64,000 nucleotides of DNA from Psychrobacter sp. P2G3 (GTDB taxonomy: Bacteria; Pseudomonadota; Gammaproteobacteria; Pseudomonadales; Moraxellaceae). The notes under the pieces are model-generated. The model was not told the DNA's origin. It made no database searches and was given only the letters and a program-made list of their open reading frames with translations. The stretch covers positions 744,001 to 808,000 of the forward strand of contig NZ_CP012529.1 in assembly GCF_001593285.1 (NCBI RefSeq), in the 5' to 3' direction. How positions within the stretch are numbered: position 1 is the stretch's first letter; each line of letters opens with the position of its first letter. A program made the position numbers and the translations under genes. Below, piece after piece: positions 32,090 through 43,000 of the stretch.

Positions 32090-32468
32090 TGAGAAGCGTA
32101 TAAAAAAAGCACTGCTTTTTTAGCTTCGCAAGAGAAAATCCTTTAAATAGGATTTTCTAATACTTATGCATATGATCAATGTATCAGATTGTATGCAAGA
32201 ATAATTTCCTTAAAAGGAGATTATTTCAAACTTAATTTCTTTATATATCGACTTATCAATATCAACAGAGACATCAAGTTTGTTCTCTCGTTTAAAGAAT
32301 TTGTATCCCTAAACGTGAGAGCACATTATATATATTATTATGACAATTACAACCCCGCATTTTAAAAAAAGTGCAAATCTCACATAAAAATTTAGATTTC
32401 TTTCTTTTTTTACTGTTTTATCTATTCTTAAGCCTTTATATCTTATATGTTGCTTCATGAATCATTAG

Positions 32469-34562
32469 CTAATCTCTAGAAAGTGCTTCAACGGGATCAA
32501 GTTTGGCGGCATTTCGTGCTGGCAAAAATCCGAAAACAACCCCAATCAGCGTTGAGCAAACAAAAGCAGCAATAATAGAAGTTGGCGAGTAAATAACTTT
32601 GAAGCTATCGCCGCCAACACGGTTGATTAATTCACCAATGGCGAATGCCAACCCAATACCCAGTAGACCACCTAAAATACAGACCAACACAGCCTCAATC
32701 AAAAACTGTTGCATAATGTCATTTTGACGCGCACCAACTGCCATACGCACCCCAATCTCGTTGGTACGCTCGGTAACTGATACCAACATAATATTCATCA
32801 CGCCAATACCGCCAACTATCAGTGAGATAACGGCAACTGATGAGATTAGTAGCGTCAAAGCGCCTGTTGTTGACTCGATAGTTTGACGTATAGAGTCTGA
32901 GTTGCGAATTTGGAAATCCTCTTCACCATGACGGCTCTCTATTAAGTCAGAGATTGCAGACTCAGCCACACTTGAGGAGACATCATCACTTACCAAGGCC
33001 ACAAATCGATCGATATTGGTACTGCCTCTAATACGTGACATTACGGTGGTATAAGGCATGTATATGGTAGGCGTAGTAAGATCTGCGCCAAAACCGCCAT
33101 CATTTTCTTCAAGCACACCAATGATTCGCCCTGGAACGCTGCCAATTAATATTACCTCGCCAATAGGATTGTCATTATCTGCAAAAAAGGTTTGCTTGGT
33201 ATTGTCATCTATAATGATATCTTGGCTACGCAAGTTAATACTTTGCTCGTCGAAACCTTGGCCGAGTGCTAAGGTCTCACCAGTGACTTGTAGGTAGTCT
33301 TTACCGACACCATTGACGGTAGATTCCTCTTGTATGTTGCGATAGCGAACACTGGAGTTGGCATTAACCTGCGGACTAACACTGGTAATATAGGGCTGAT
33401 TACCAACCGCTTGTGCATCCTCTGGGGTCAGGTTGTCATCATTGTAACGACGTCTTGGATCGCCCCTAGGGTAACCATCACTAACGGTAATGGTGTTAGT
33501 ACCCAGTGAGCTGATATTGGCAAGAATCTGCTGCTGGGAGCCTTGACCAAGACCTACAATAGAGACGACAGCAGCAATACCGATAATAATACCCAGCATG
33601 GTTAGCAAGGTGCGCATCTTATGGGCTCGCATAGCAAGCAAAGACATCTTAAATGCTTCGAACAGACGATCAATAAAACTAGCAAACGCGCTTTTGCGGT
33701 GATTGTCTAAAATGGGTTCGGGTTTAGCATCAGTTTGTTGATAATTGTCATTTTTATAATCAGCAATGACATAGCCGTCTTTGAGCTCAATTACTCGTTC
33801 AGCTTGTGCAGCAAGGTTTGGGTCATGAGTAACCATGATGATGGTATGACCTTTTGCATTTAGGTCGTGTAATATTGCCATCACATCTTCGCCAGACTTA
33901 CTATCAAGCGCACCAGTTGGCTCATCGGCTAAGATGATATCACCACCATTCATCAAGGCCCTAGCGACAGAGACACGTTGTTGTTGTCCGCCTGAAAGCT
34001 GATTGGGGCGATTACCGACTTTATCCCCAAGCCCTAAGTCGGTAAGTAACTTTTCGGCACGGTTAATCCGAGCTTCCGTATCCATGCCAGCATATACGGC
34101 AGGGACAGCAACATTGTCTCTTGCACTGATATCACCAAGCAAATGATAGCGCTGAAAGATAAAGCCAAAGTGCTCACGGCGTAGCTTGGCAAGCTCATCA
34201 GCGTCTAACTTACGTGCTGACTTACCATAGATTTTATATTCACCAGCTGTTGCTTGATCGAGGCAGCCTAAGATATTCATCAATGTGGACTTGCCAGAGC
34301 CAGATTGCCCGATGATAGCGACCATTTCGCCTTGGTTAATGGTTAAATTGATATCGTGCAAGACGCGAATGGTTTGCTCACCTGCAGGAAACTCTCGAAT
34401 AATACCCGACAGTTGCATGATAGGCTTGTCAGCTGCCGATTGAGTATGATTCTGTGAGTCAGGTTTTCTAGTGGCGTTAGCACTGTTGGCAGACGCTTGT
34501 TGCTCTAAGCCTTGGCTGGCTTCACTGTTAGACGATGGTTTAGAAGATTGAGATATAGTCAT
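32469..34562 (-). CDS. macB: MacB-type ABC exporter, ATPase-permease
   Basis: About 697 residues. The ATPase domain carries GQSGSGKSTLMNILGCLD (Walker A), NQLSGGQQQRVSVARAL (signature) and ILADEPTGALDS (Walker B). After a linker come a first membrane segment (MRTLLTMLGIIIGIAAVVSI), a large periplasmic domain, and three C-terminal segments, as in MacB. With MacA and an outer-membrane channel it exports macrolides, peptides or haem-related compounds. I prefer the ATG at 34562; the longer frame to 34631 begins with TTG. About 45 polar Ser/Gln/Asn-rich residues precede the domain. It follows macA directly. Confidence 0.93.
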   Translation of the reverse strand: MTISQSSKPSSNSEASQGLEQQASANSANATRKPDSQNHTQSAADKPIMQLSGIIREFPAGEQTIRVLHDINLTINQGEMVAIIGQSGSGKSTLMNILGCLDQATAGEYKIYGKSARKLDADELAKLRREHFGFIFQRYHLLGDISARDNVAVPAVYAGMDTEARINRAEKLLTDLGLGDKVGNRPNQLSGGQQQRVSVARALMNGGDIILADEPTGALDSKSGEDVMAILHDLNAKGHTIIMVTHDPNLAAQAERVIELKDGYVIADYKNDNYQQTDAKPEPILDNHRKSAFASFIDRLFEAFKMSLLAMRAHKMRTLLTMLGIIIGIAAVVSIVGLGQGSQQQILANISSLGTNTITVSDGYPRGDPRRRYNDDNLTPEDAQAVGNQPYITSVSPQVNANSSVRYRNIQEESTVNGVGKDYLQVTGETLALGQGFDEQSINLRSQDIIIDDNTKQTFFADNDNPIGEVILIGSVPGRIIGVLEENDGGFGADLTTPTIYMPYTTVMSRIRGSTNIDRFVALVSDDVSSSVAESAISDLIESRHGEEDFQIRNSDSIRQTIESTTGALTLLISSVAVISLIVGGIGVMNIMLVSVTERTNEIGVRMAVGARQNDIMQQFLIEAVLVCILGGLLGIGLAFAIGELINRVGGDSFKVIYSPTSIIAAFVCSTLIGVVFGFLPARNAAKLDPVEALSRD

Positions 34563-34652
34563 AGCAATGTCTTTAATCAAGGATGATGAACGTCGCTGCA
34601 GTAGGGCTATCGTGCTTAAGCCCCATTGCAACCAACATATACAAAGAGCAAG

Positions 34653-35981
34653 TTACATTCCTGGTGGACCGCCACGCATACGACCGCTACCAGAACCTTT
34701 GGCACTACCTTCACTGATAATGACTTGTTCACCTTCTTGTAGACCACTTAGAATTTGTGCATTTACTCGGTTATCAATCCCTACAGTTACTGCGCGTTCT
34801 TCTACTGTTTCATCGTTATTTAATACGCGTATGAATTTACTGGTTTTAGCTTTTTTATCGGCTTTATTTTTAGATGGTTTTTCTTGCACTGCAGCTGATG
34901 GTACGAGCAACGCGTCTTTGGCTTGGTCGATAACAATATAAATTTGCGCCGTCATATCAATGCGAAACAATCTGTCAAGGTTTGGCACTTCCACGTAGCC
35001 CACATAATAGATAGCAGAGTCCGTTGAACTGGTCTCACTAATTTTCTCAGGTGCTGGTTCAATAGCAGTCAGCACTGCATCATATTGCTGGTCTGGATTA
35101 CCAATGATATTGAAATAGGCGGGCATACCAGCTTCAACATTGATAACATCGGCCTCAGAGATTTGTGCATTGATACGAACCGTTGATAAATCCGCTAAAG
35201 TGACCAGTGTCGGTGCGGTTTGATTGGCATTAACAGTCGTCCCTTGCTCGGTAGTAATAGAAACGACGGTGCCTGATATAGGCGCACGGATGGTGGTATA
35301 ACTGAGATCTTCCTCTGCCGTACTTACATTAGTTTGCGCTTTACGTAATGCTGCCTGTTGGCCATTAATATTAGCCTGCGTAGTGGCAATAGCAGCCTTA
35401 GCAGTATCTATAGCAGCGCGCGCATTAGCAACCGCGGCTTTTGCTGTTTCAACGCTAGTCGCTTGAGTGTCATACTCTTGCTGCGAAATCGCATCGATAG
35501 CGACTAAGTCTTGCAAACGTGCGAAGTCTGACTGTGCTTGCTTAAGCTCAGACTGGCGGCTGGCAAGATCAGCATAGGCACTTTTTAGACCAGCTTGACG
35601 GCTTAATGCTTCTGCGCGTGCACTTTGTAATGCGGCCTCACTTTGCTCAAGGCTAGCTTGCTCATTGCTTAAGTTATTATTTTGAGTTACTTGATCGATT
35701 TGAGCAATAAGATCGCCTTCTTGTACTTCATCACCAACCTCAACGTAGAGACGTTTTACTTCACCAGATACCTGTGCACCGACATCAACGGTATTGAGGG
35801 CTTTGACTTTCCCTGAGGCCATGACATTGTTTTCGATATCACCAATCTCAGCAGTCGCTGTCAGATAGTTGGGTTTTTCTTCTTCTGGTTTTAGAGTAGT
35901 GTAAGCTAACGCCGCCAACGCTACGACAATCAGGACAATGACACCCCATTTAATAGCAGACTTTTTGCTCATTTTACGCAT
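34653..35981 (-). CDS. macA: MacA-type periplasmic adaptor
   Basis: A 442-residue membrane-fusion protein, partner of MacB. One N-terminal membrane anchor (AIKWGVIVLIVVALAALAY), a lipoyl half (VSGEVKRLYVEVGDEVQEGD), a long Ala/Gln-rich coiled-coil hairpin (residues about 95-215), then the second lipoyl half (TIRAPISGTVVSITTEQGTT) and beta-barrel. A Gly/Pro-rich tail (GSGSGRMRGGPPGM) closes it. No own outer-membrane channel gene follows; the OprM-like protein at 51 kb is a candidate partner. Confidence 0.93.
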   Translation of the reverse strand: MRKMSKKSAIKWGVIVLIVVALAALAYTTLKPEEEKPNYLTATAEIGDIENNVMASGKVKALNTVDVGAQVSGEVKRLYVEVGDEVQEGDLIAQIDQVTQNNNLSNEQASLEQSEAALQSARAEALSRQAGLKSAYADLASRQSELKQAQSDFARLQDLVAIDAISQQEYDTQATSVETAKAAVANARAAIDTAKAAIATTQANINGQQAALRKAQTNVSTAEEDLSYTTIRAPISGTVVSITTEQGTTVNANQTAPTLVTLADLSTVRINAQISEADVINVEAGMPAYFNIIGNPDQQYDAVLTAIEPAPEKISETSSTDSAIYYVGYVEVPNLDRLFRIDMTAQIYIVIDQAKDALLVPSAAVQEKPSKNKADKKAKTSKFIRVLNNDETVEERAVTVGIDNRVNAQILSGLQEGEQVIISEGSAKGSGSGRMRGGPPGM

Positions 35982-36246
35982 AACAACAATCCAATCACAG
36001 TGAACTCAAGTGTATGTATAGTAGAGACTTCATAGGTAAAAGGGAATGGCAATTAGTTTAAGAAAGGTTAAGGTTGTTTTATGGAATATCAGAAAGCAGA
36101 AGGAGGGCTGATTATAAACGACGGTTTGTAAAATCAATCTGTGTAAAAAACTGAATAATAGCTAGGAAAAGTTATCAAGGTAATTGATTAAAGAGTAGAG
36201 GCTATGAAGTAGAAGGTATAAAGAGCGAAGATAGCAGGGCTAATAG

Positions 36247-37323
36247 TTATCGAGCAGTAAACAAGCGCTTGCCAGAAAGTTCTAACGCTGCTTGCAACAG
36301 TAATTCCCAAGCTGGCTGACGAACCAGTCCTTTGATCGCTTGGTCACAGCGATAAAGCAGGGTAGGCCATTCGGCAGTATAGGCTTTTGACTGACGGCGG
36401 CAAGCTTGTTGATATAAGCCTTGTTTGCTGCGCCATATGCCAAGAGCTTGTGGGTCTTGTCCATCCATCAATTGCATAATCTGACGCATGTCCTTGCTAA
36501 TCGCCCAGAGCACTAAGGTCGTTGGCTCATCAGTGGCTTTAAGCTGAAAGATGATTTTTGCCACTTGTGGACTATTACCAGCAAGCATTGCATCCGATAA
36601 ATCAAACACGCTAAATTGGGCATCACTGACTAAGGCGGCTTGTAAATCTTTTATATCCAAGGCGACATTGGTAGCAGGCTTTGTAGATGTACCATGCTCT
36701 TGACTGGCATCATCACCATTCGCCATTAGTTGTGGCGCAAACAGATAAGAGAGTCGCCACAGTGTTTGATAGGCACTTAACAGATGGTGCTCAGTATGTG
36801 ACATAAGCAGTTGCCAAGCCTCTTGAGACAGCTTTAAGCCAAACTGTTGAGCTTGTATTTGCAATAGCTGTTGACGTTGTTGTTCGTTGTATAAGTTGCA
36901 ATCAATAACGTGACCATATTGAGCAAACGGTGTAAACCATTTACTGCTTTGGGCACGCTTGTCTTGTTTGGATGTTAACCATAATAAACTATGACTATGT
37001 GCACCTGTTTGCGCGTCCTGAGCGAAGCGTTCTAGCTCAGCGATAACTCCCTTATCTGGCTTATGGTTGCCAGTCACGATGAGCGCACTTGCATCGTCAA
37101 ATAAAGACTGGCTACCCAGCTCCGACAATACTTCTTGCCAGCTTTTCACCGATATCAGCTCGATACGCTTGATGGCATAGTTTTGCGCGCGCCAATGTGG
37201 GCGCATGGCATCGATAAGCCATTGACTCAGTAACGGCTCATCACCATGTGCCAGCCACAAGCCTACCACTGCAACTGAAGGTTGTAGTAATTTTGGATAA
37301 GCCTGTATAAAGGTATCTTGCAT
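36247..37323 (-). CDS. holA: DNA polymerase III subunit delta
   Basis: A 358-residue protein of the HolA family, which opens the sliding clamp within the clamp loader. It has the N-terminal domain pattern (VVGLWLAHGDEPLLSQWLIDAM, SQSLFDDASALIVTG) and the C-terminal helical collar (SVFDLSDAMLAGNSPQVAKI, LVLWAISKDMRQIMQL). It is third in the conserved order leuS-lptE-holA, which supports the call. A Thr/Ala-rich stretch near residue 205 is an insert relative to E. coli. Confidence 0.92.
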   Translation of the reverse strand: MQDTFIQAYPKLLQPSVAVVGLWLAHGDEPLLSQWLIDAMRPHWRAQNYAIKRIELISVKSWQEVLSELGSQSLFDDASALIVTGNHKPDKGVIAELERFAQDAQTGAHSHSLLWLTSKQDKRAQSSKWFTPFAQYGHVIDCNLYNEQQRQQLLQIQAQQFGLKLSQEAWQLLMSHTEHHLLSAYQTLWRLSYLFAPQLMANGDDASQEHGTSTKPATNVALDIKDLQAALVSDAQFSVFDLSDAMLAGNSPQVAKIIFQLKATDEPTTLVLWAISKDMRQIMQLMDGQDPQALGIWRSKQGLYQQACRRQSKAYTAEWPTLLYRCDQAIKGLVRQPAWELLLQAALELSGKRLFTAR

Positions 37324-37383
37324 AAGTATTGAGCTATAACCTTTTAGAACTAAAATAACACCAAAAGATGCTAATAATAAGCG

Positions 37384-38073
37384 TTAAGAGCTTGGCACAA
37401 TTACAGTGGTCTTCTCTGGACTTTTAAGCGTTTGAGAAGACTTATTGGCACTAGCAGGCGCCACTTTAGGAAGAGAAATAGCAACGTATTGATCAGTAAT
37501 ACGGCGTGCTAAAGTATCATAAAGCCAGTCACGAATCTGATTGCCTTGCTGATCATCGGTACTGACAGATGCCTCATTATATTGATAGCTGCGCTCAACT
37601 TGAATAGGATTGCTTAGCGTCACAGGTTTGCCATTCTCTATGGTTTGGTAGCTAACATCTGCTGATAATACTAAACGAATCTCTGTTAATACACCGACTA
37701 ATTCATAACGTTTAAAGCGTATGTTATTTACCGTAATAGCAGCAATGGGGTCAGCGCCCACATTGTTGCTGTTGTTAGCGATGTCAGCCAAGGTCATGTT
37801 ATCGATTACGTCGAGACCTAAAGCTTCTAAGCGTCGTGTTAATGGCAACTTGAGTGGAAATGCAGTGCGATTGTCTTCAATAATTACCGCTGTTTTGGCA
37901 ATATCAAAAAGCATTGGTGTATCATAACCACGTAGCTGAAACCCGCAACTACTAAGACCTGCTGTCGCACCAAGCACCGTAAGCATTGGCAAAGTAGCGA
38001 GTAGTACTTTCGCTAGTTTTTGTCTGCTTGATTTCTTTTGATGTGACTGCACAGCTTGATGCTTATCTAACAT
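37384..38073 (-). CDS. lptE: LPS-assembly lipoprotein LptE
   Basis: A 229-residue outer-membrane lipoprotein that plugs LptD in lipopolysaccharide export. The lipobox LSSC puts the acylated Cys at residue 43, and CGFQLRGYDTPM after it is the LptE signature. The sequence before the lipobox is long (42 residues), with a basic stretch and a hydrophobic core. It sits between leuS and holA, the conserved place. The C-terminal 25 residues are Ser/Lys/Pro-rich. Confidence 0.93.
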   Translation of the reverse strand: MLDKHQAVQSHQKKSSRQKLAKVLLATLPMLTVLGATAGLSSCGFQLRGYDTPMLFDIAKTAVIIEDNRTAFPLKLPLTRRLEALGLDVIDNMTLADIANNSNNVGADPIAAITVNNIRFKRYELVGVLTEIRLVLSADVSYQTIENGKPVTLSNPIQVERSYQYNEASVSTDDQQGNQIRDWLYDTLARRITDQYVAISLPKVAPASANKSSQTLKSPEKTTVIVPSS

Positions 38074-38126
38074 AATCGCTATCCTTATTTTGATAAAAAG
38101 GCTTAAAGCACTAAGTGTTAAAGGGT

Positions 38127-40865
38127 TTAGCCTGCAACCACAATATTAACCAGTTTATTAGGCACGACGATCTCTTTTTTAATCTCACCGGTAAGGAATT
38201 TTGCCACACTTTCCATTGTCCGTGCTTGTGCTTTTAGCTGCTCTGGATCGCTATTAGGGGCTACATCCATCTTGCCGCGCATTTTACCATTGACCTGCAC
38301 AACCATCGTGATCATATCCTGCACAAGGGCACTTTCATCAACGGCTGGATAGTTTAGTGTTACTGTATCAAGCCCTAGCTGCTCAAGTAAGTGCTCACCG
38401 ACGTGCGGTGCATATACTGATAACATGATAAGCAAATCAATCAATGCTTCATGCTGTACTTGCAGATCTTGCTCACTATTGGCGCTGAAGCTAGCAAGTT
38501 CGTTGGCAAGCTCCATAAGGCTTGATACTGGTGTGTTTAATGCTAGACGATCACCTAAGTCACTATCAATCTTAGCTATCGTTGCATGAGTCTTACGGCG
38601 CAAACCTTTGGCAGCTTTGCTTAAGCCGTCAATATTGAGGGCTTCTTTGTTTAGGGTATCAAGGTCTAAGTTCGCTGCAGTGAGTGCTTGCATGTGCTCG
38701 GTCGCAATACGCCACACTTTTTTGACGAAATTATAAGGACCTTTTAGCGCATCATCTGACCATTCTAGTGTTTGATCAGCAGGAGCGGTAAATAGCGTGT
38801 ATAGACGAACCGTATCAGCACCGTATTTATCAATGGTGATTTGTGGATCGACACCGTTATTTTTTGACTTAGACATTTTTTCAATTTTGCCAATTGTTAC
38901 AGGCTGTCCATCTGATTTTAGGATAGCTTTAATCGGTTGTCCGCGCTCGTTATAATCAATATCAATGTCTTCAGTGAAGTAATAAGTCGTACTGCCATCA
39001 GCATTAACGCGATAGAAAGTGCCAGCAAGTACCATACCTTGGGTCATGAGATTAGCAAATGGCTCATCGCCTGATACTAGTGACTCATCGCGCATTAGCT
39101 TGTGGAAGAAGCGCGCATAAAGCAGATGCATAACGGCGTGCTCTACACCGCCGACGTATTGATCGACAGGCAACCATTTGTTAGCAGCAGACTTATTGAC
39201 CATGTTTTGCGAGTCGTTCGGGCTAGCAAAGCGCGCATAGTACCAGCTTGACTCAACGAAAGTATCAAAGGTATCGGTTTCACGCTCAGCAGGATTGCCA
39301 CACTTAGGGCAAGTAGTATTAACAAACTCTGGAATATTTTTAAGTGGATTACCACGTCCATCAGGTACGACATCAGTCGGTAAGACGACTGGTAAATCTT
39401 GCTCTTCAACAGGTACCGTGCCGCAATGCTCACAGTTGACCATTGGAATAGGGCAGCCCCAATAGCGCTGGCGAGATACACCCCAATCACGCAGGCGATA
39501 CTGAATCTTTTTATTAGCGAGACCTTGCGGTTCAAGCTTAGTTAGCATTGCTTCAAACGCTTGCTCAAAATCCATACCGTCAAATCCATCTGAATTGACT
39601 AGGGTATTGCGCTCAGTATAAGCAAGGTTTGGCTCAGAACCATCTGTTTTGGCTTCGGCGATAACGGACTCAGCATAACCATCAGGGGACTTGATAACTT
39701 GCTTGATAGGTAAGTTGTATTTAATAGCAAACTCGTAGTCGCGCTCATCATGCGCTGGCACTGCCATGACCGCACCTGAGCCATAGCTCATTAATACGTA
39801 GTTAGCAACCCAAACAGATACTTTTTCGCCTGTTAATGGATGGGTAACGGTTAGCCCAGTATCCATACCGATTTTTTCAGCTTTAGCTAAATCGGCTTCA
39901 GCAACTGAGCCTTTTTTACAAAGTGCACAAAATTCAGCAATCGCTTCACTATGTTCAGCAGCATATTGCGCTAGCGGATGTTCAGCGGCAACTGCTACAT
40001 AAGTGACGCCCATTAAGGTATCAGGGCGAGTAGTGAACACGTCTAAAGTGTTATCTTCCCCAGCAAGCTCATAAGGAAAATGCACTTCCATACCTGCACT
40101 ACGACCAATCCAATTGCGCTGCATGGTTAGTACTTCAGATGGCCAATGACCCTCTAACTGATCTAAATCATCAAGCAACTCATCAGCATAATCGGTGATG
40201 TTAAAGTAATACATTGGGATGTCGCGTTTTTCGACCGCAGCGCCACTACGCCAGCCTTTACCATCGATGACTTGCTCATTGGCTAAGACGGTATTATCAA
40301 TCGGATCCCAGTTGACGGTAGCAAGCTTCTTATAAACCAAACCTTTTTTGTATAACTGTAAAAATAACCACTGCTCCCATTGATAATACTCAGGGCTACA
40401 GGTAGCAAATTCACGTGACCAATCAATGGATAAACCAAGCAGTTTAAGCTGCGCGCGCATGTTATCGATATTGGCAAACGTCCATTCGGCAGGTGGTGTT
40501 TGGTTAGCAATCGCTGCGTTTTCAGCTGGCAAGCCAAAACCATCCCAGCCCATTGGCTGCATGACTTCATAGCCTTTTAGGCGATAATAGCGGCTTAATA
40601 CATCAGAGATCGTATAGTTACGCACGTGACCCATATGTAGCTTACCACTGGGGTAAGGGAACATAGACAGCATATAACGACTTGGCTTATCGCTTGGCTC
40701 ATTACTTACTTCAAAGCGCTTGTCGGTCGCCCATTTGGCTTGCTGCGCAGATTCAATCAGCTGCGGCTGATATTGGGTGCTGTCAGTAGCAATATTATTA
40801 ACGTTATTAGCGTTGGCATTAGCATTGTTAGTATTAGATTGGTCTGCTGTCACGGCGTTGCTCAT
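38127..40865 (-). CDS. leuS: Leucyl-tRNA synthetase
   Basis: A 912-residue class I synthetase that charges tRNA-Leu. PYPSGKLHMGHVRNYT holds the HMGH signature, EKMSKSKNNGVDP the KMSKS loop, and TTRPDTLMGVTYVAVAAEHP with YGSGAVMAVPAHDERD belongs to the CP1 editing domain. The first 35 residues (ADQSNTNNANANANNVNNIA) are an Asn-rich extension before the normal start region YQPQLIESAQQAKW, with no internal Met to start from. First gene of leuS-lptE-holA. Confidence 0.97.
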   Translation of the reverse strand: MSNAVTADQSNTNNANANANNVNNIATDSTQYQPQLIESAQQAKWATDKRFEVSNEPSDKPSRYMLSMFPYPSGKLHMGHVRNYTISDVLSRYYRLKGYEVMQPMGWDGFGLPAENAAIANQTPPAEWTFANIDNMRAQLKLLGLSIDWSREFATCSPEYYQWEQWLFLQLYKKGLVYKKLATVNWDPIDNTVLANEQVIDGKGWRSGAAVEKRDIPMYYFNITDYADELLDDLDQLEGHWPSEVLTMQRNWIGRSAGMEVHFPYELAGEDNTLDVFTTRPDTLMGVTYVAVAAEHPLAQYAAEHSEAIAEFCALCKKGSVAEADLAKAEKIGMDTGLTVTHPLTGEKVSVWVANYVLMSYGSGAVMAVPAHDERDYEFAIKYNLPIKQVIKSPDGYAESVIAEAKTDGSEPNLAYTERNTLVNSDGFDGMDFEQAFEAMLTKLEPQGLANKKIQYRLRDWGVSRQRYWGCPIPMVNCEHCGTVPVEEQDLPVVLPTDVVPDGRGNPLKNIPEFVNTTCPKCGNPAERETDTFDTFVESSWYYARFASPNDSQNMVNKSAANKWLPVDQYVGGVEHAVMHLLYARFFHKLMRDESLVSGDEPFANLMTQGMVLAGTFYRVNADGSTTYYFTEDIDIDYNERGQPIKAILKSDGQPVTIGKIEKMSKSKNNGVDPQITIDKYGADTVRLYTLFTAPADQTLEWSDDALKGPYNFVKKVWRIATEHMQALTAANLDLDTLNKEALNIDGLSKAAKGLRRKTHATIAKIDSDLGDRLALNTPVSSLMELANELASFSANSEQDLQVQHEALIDLLIMLSVYAPHVGEHLLEQLGLDTVTLNYPAVDESALVQDMITMVVQVNGKMRGKMDVAPNSDPEQLKAQARTMESVAKFLTGEIKKEIVVPNKLVNIVVAG

Positions 40866-41076
40866 AGTCGGCTCGGAATTGGTTAATACAGATAAAAATA
40901 GGTGAAATTTTACAATGCCATAGCATAGCGTAATTTGGTGAAAATTGCGATGATATGATGGTTTGCTTGCGTGATATGTTTGGCGTTTAAAAACTGATTA
41001 TAGCTAAGGTTGCGGTCTACAACTAGTCAGTCTTGGGTATAATAAAGAGAATAACGATAATTAACTTGGAGTTCCA

Positions 41077-41469
41077 ATGACCATCACTATTTACGGTATC
41101 AAATCTTGTAGCACGATGAAAAAAGCATTTACTAAGCTTGATGAGCTGAATGTAAGCTATGATTTTCACGATTATAAAAAGCAAGGTGCTGATAAAAAAG
41201 GTATTGATAAACAAAGCGTCCAGCGTTGGGTAGATGCGCTTGGTATTGATAAAGTATTGAATAAGCGCGGGACGACATGGCGCAAATTAGATGATGAGCA
41301 AAAGCAAGCAGCTGATGCCAATGTAGACAAGGCTATTGAATTGCTAGTAGAAAATACCAGCATGATTAAACGTCCAATCGTAGAAGGTAAGCTGGCAGAT
41401 AAAAATAAAGGTCGACCGATATTGCTTTGCGGCTTTGATGAAGAAACGTTTGACATGACTTTTTCATAA
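41077..41469 (+). CDS. ArsC/Spx-family reductase-like protein
   Basis: A 130-residue thioredoxin-fold protein of the ArsC/YffB family. ITIYGIKSCSTMKKAF has one N-terminal Cys, YDFHDYKKQGADK the second strand and helix, NKRGTTWRKLD and SMIKRPIVEG the conserved core. Members may be glutathione-dependent reductases, but the role is unproven. The frame stays open for 59 codons after its stop, which look like the end of another gene. Confidence 0.85.
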   Translation: MTITIYGIKSCSTMKKAFTKLDELNVSYDFHDYKKQGADKKGIDKQSVQRWVDALGIDKVLNKRGTTWRKLDDEQKQAADANVDKAIELLVENTSMIKRPIVEGKLADKNKGRPILLCGFDEETFDMTFS

Positions 41470-41649
41470 AAAGGCTATTCTAAAGGTGATGATCGCATTA
41501 ATGTTGCTTATGTCTCAGGGCCAAATGGTCGTTTAGATGGTGACCGTTATGACAATGAGACCTCGTACTTTACTGAGCGTAAAGGTAATCACCGCATGAA
41601 AGTGTATGGTAATAGCAGTCATAGCTCCGTAGAGTTTTGCGCTTATTAA
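41470..41649 (+). pseudogene. Open C-terminal remnant after the ArsC-like gene
   Basis: 59 codons in the same frame directly after the ArsC-family stop, without a start codon: KGYSKGDDRINVAYVSGPNG, RLDGDRYDNETSYFTERKGN, then HRMKVYGNSSHSSVEFCAY and stop. The composition is protein-like but I do not recognise a family. It looks like the end of a lost gene fused here by deletion. Confidence 0.55.
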
Positions 41650-41692
41650 GAAATTAGCATTTTTAGGTAAAAAGAGGTAGCAAAACCTGAGC

Positions 41693-41926
41693 TTAGAATA
41701 ATCTAAGTTCAGGTTTTATAACACCCAAGATAAACCAGATTAGGCTAGCTACCCAAATAATTAGCACGTACATCCGAATCTGTTCAGCATTCCATTCAAG
41801 TGCAAACCATTCAATAAGAAAAAACGATTTCCAACCTTCTATCCATTTTGCGCCGCCGTAACCAATTATCCACCAGCAATATAGACTCTCTAAAATAAAA
41901 AGCAGACACCATAGCCACAATGCCAT
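41693..41926 (-). CDS. Small membrane protein, unknown
   Basis: 77 residues, Trp-rich, with two predicted membrane segments (ALWLWCLLFILESLYCWWI and MYVLIIWVASLIWFILGVI) linked by an aromatic loop. It lies just downstream of argB (15 bp), so it may be co-transcribed. Function unknown. Confidence 0.6.
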   Translation of the reverse strand: MALWLWCLLFILESLYCWWIIGYGGAKWIEGWKSFFLIEWFALEWNAEQIRMYVLIIWVASLIWFILGVIKPELRLF

Positions 41927-41941
41927 TACTTGCTCCTAGTC

Positions 41942-42862
<921 letters not shown>

Positions 42863-43000
42863 CTAAAATACAATTATAAAACGGTCGTTACCCACGCATT
42901 TTTATACTAATTTTTATGCCAGTAATGGCAAAGAATTTATGTTTAAAGCTATTGTTAAATAAATATTGTTTTGAATGATTATTCGTTGCTGTTGCTGCTT

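Larger units (their letters stand above)
31711..32226 (-). repeat. Tandem duplication of tRNA-Lys with about 137 bp of its 5' flank
   Basis: 31711-31923 and 32014-32226 are nearly identical (about 213 bp, a handful of mismatches). The flank includes an A6GC/GCT6 hairpin next to each tRNA. I could not see a clear promoter in it. Confidence 0.88.
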
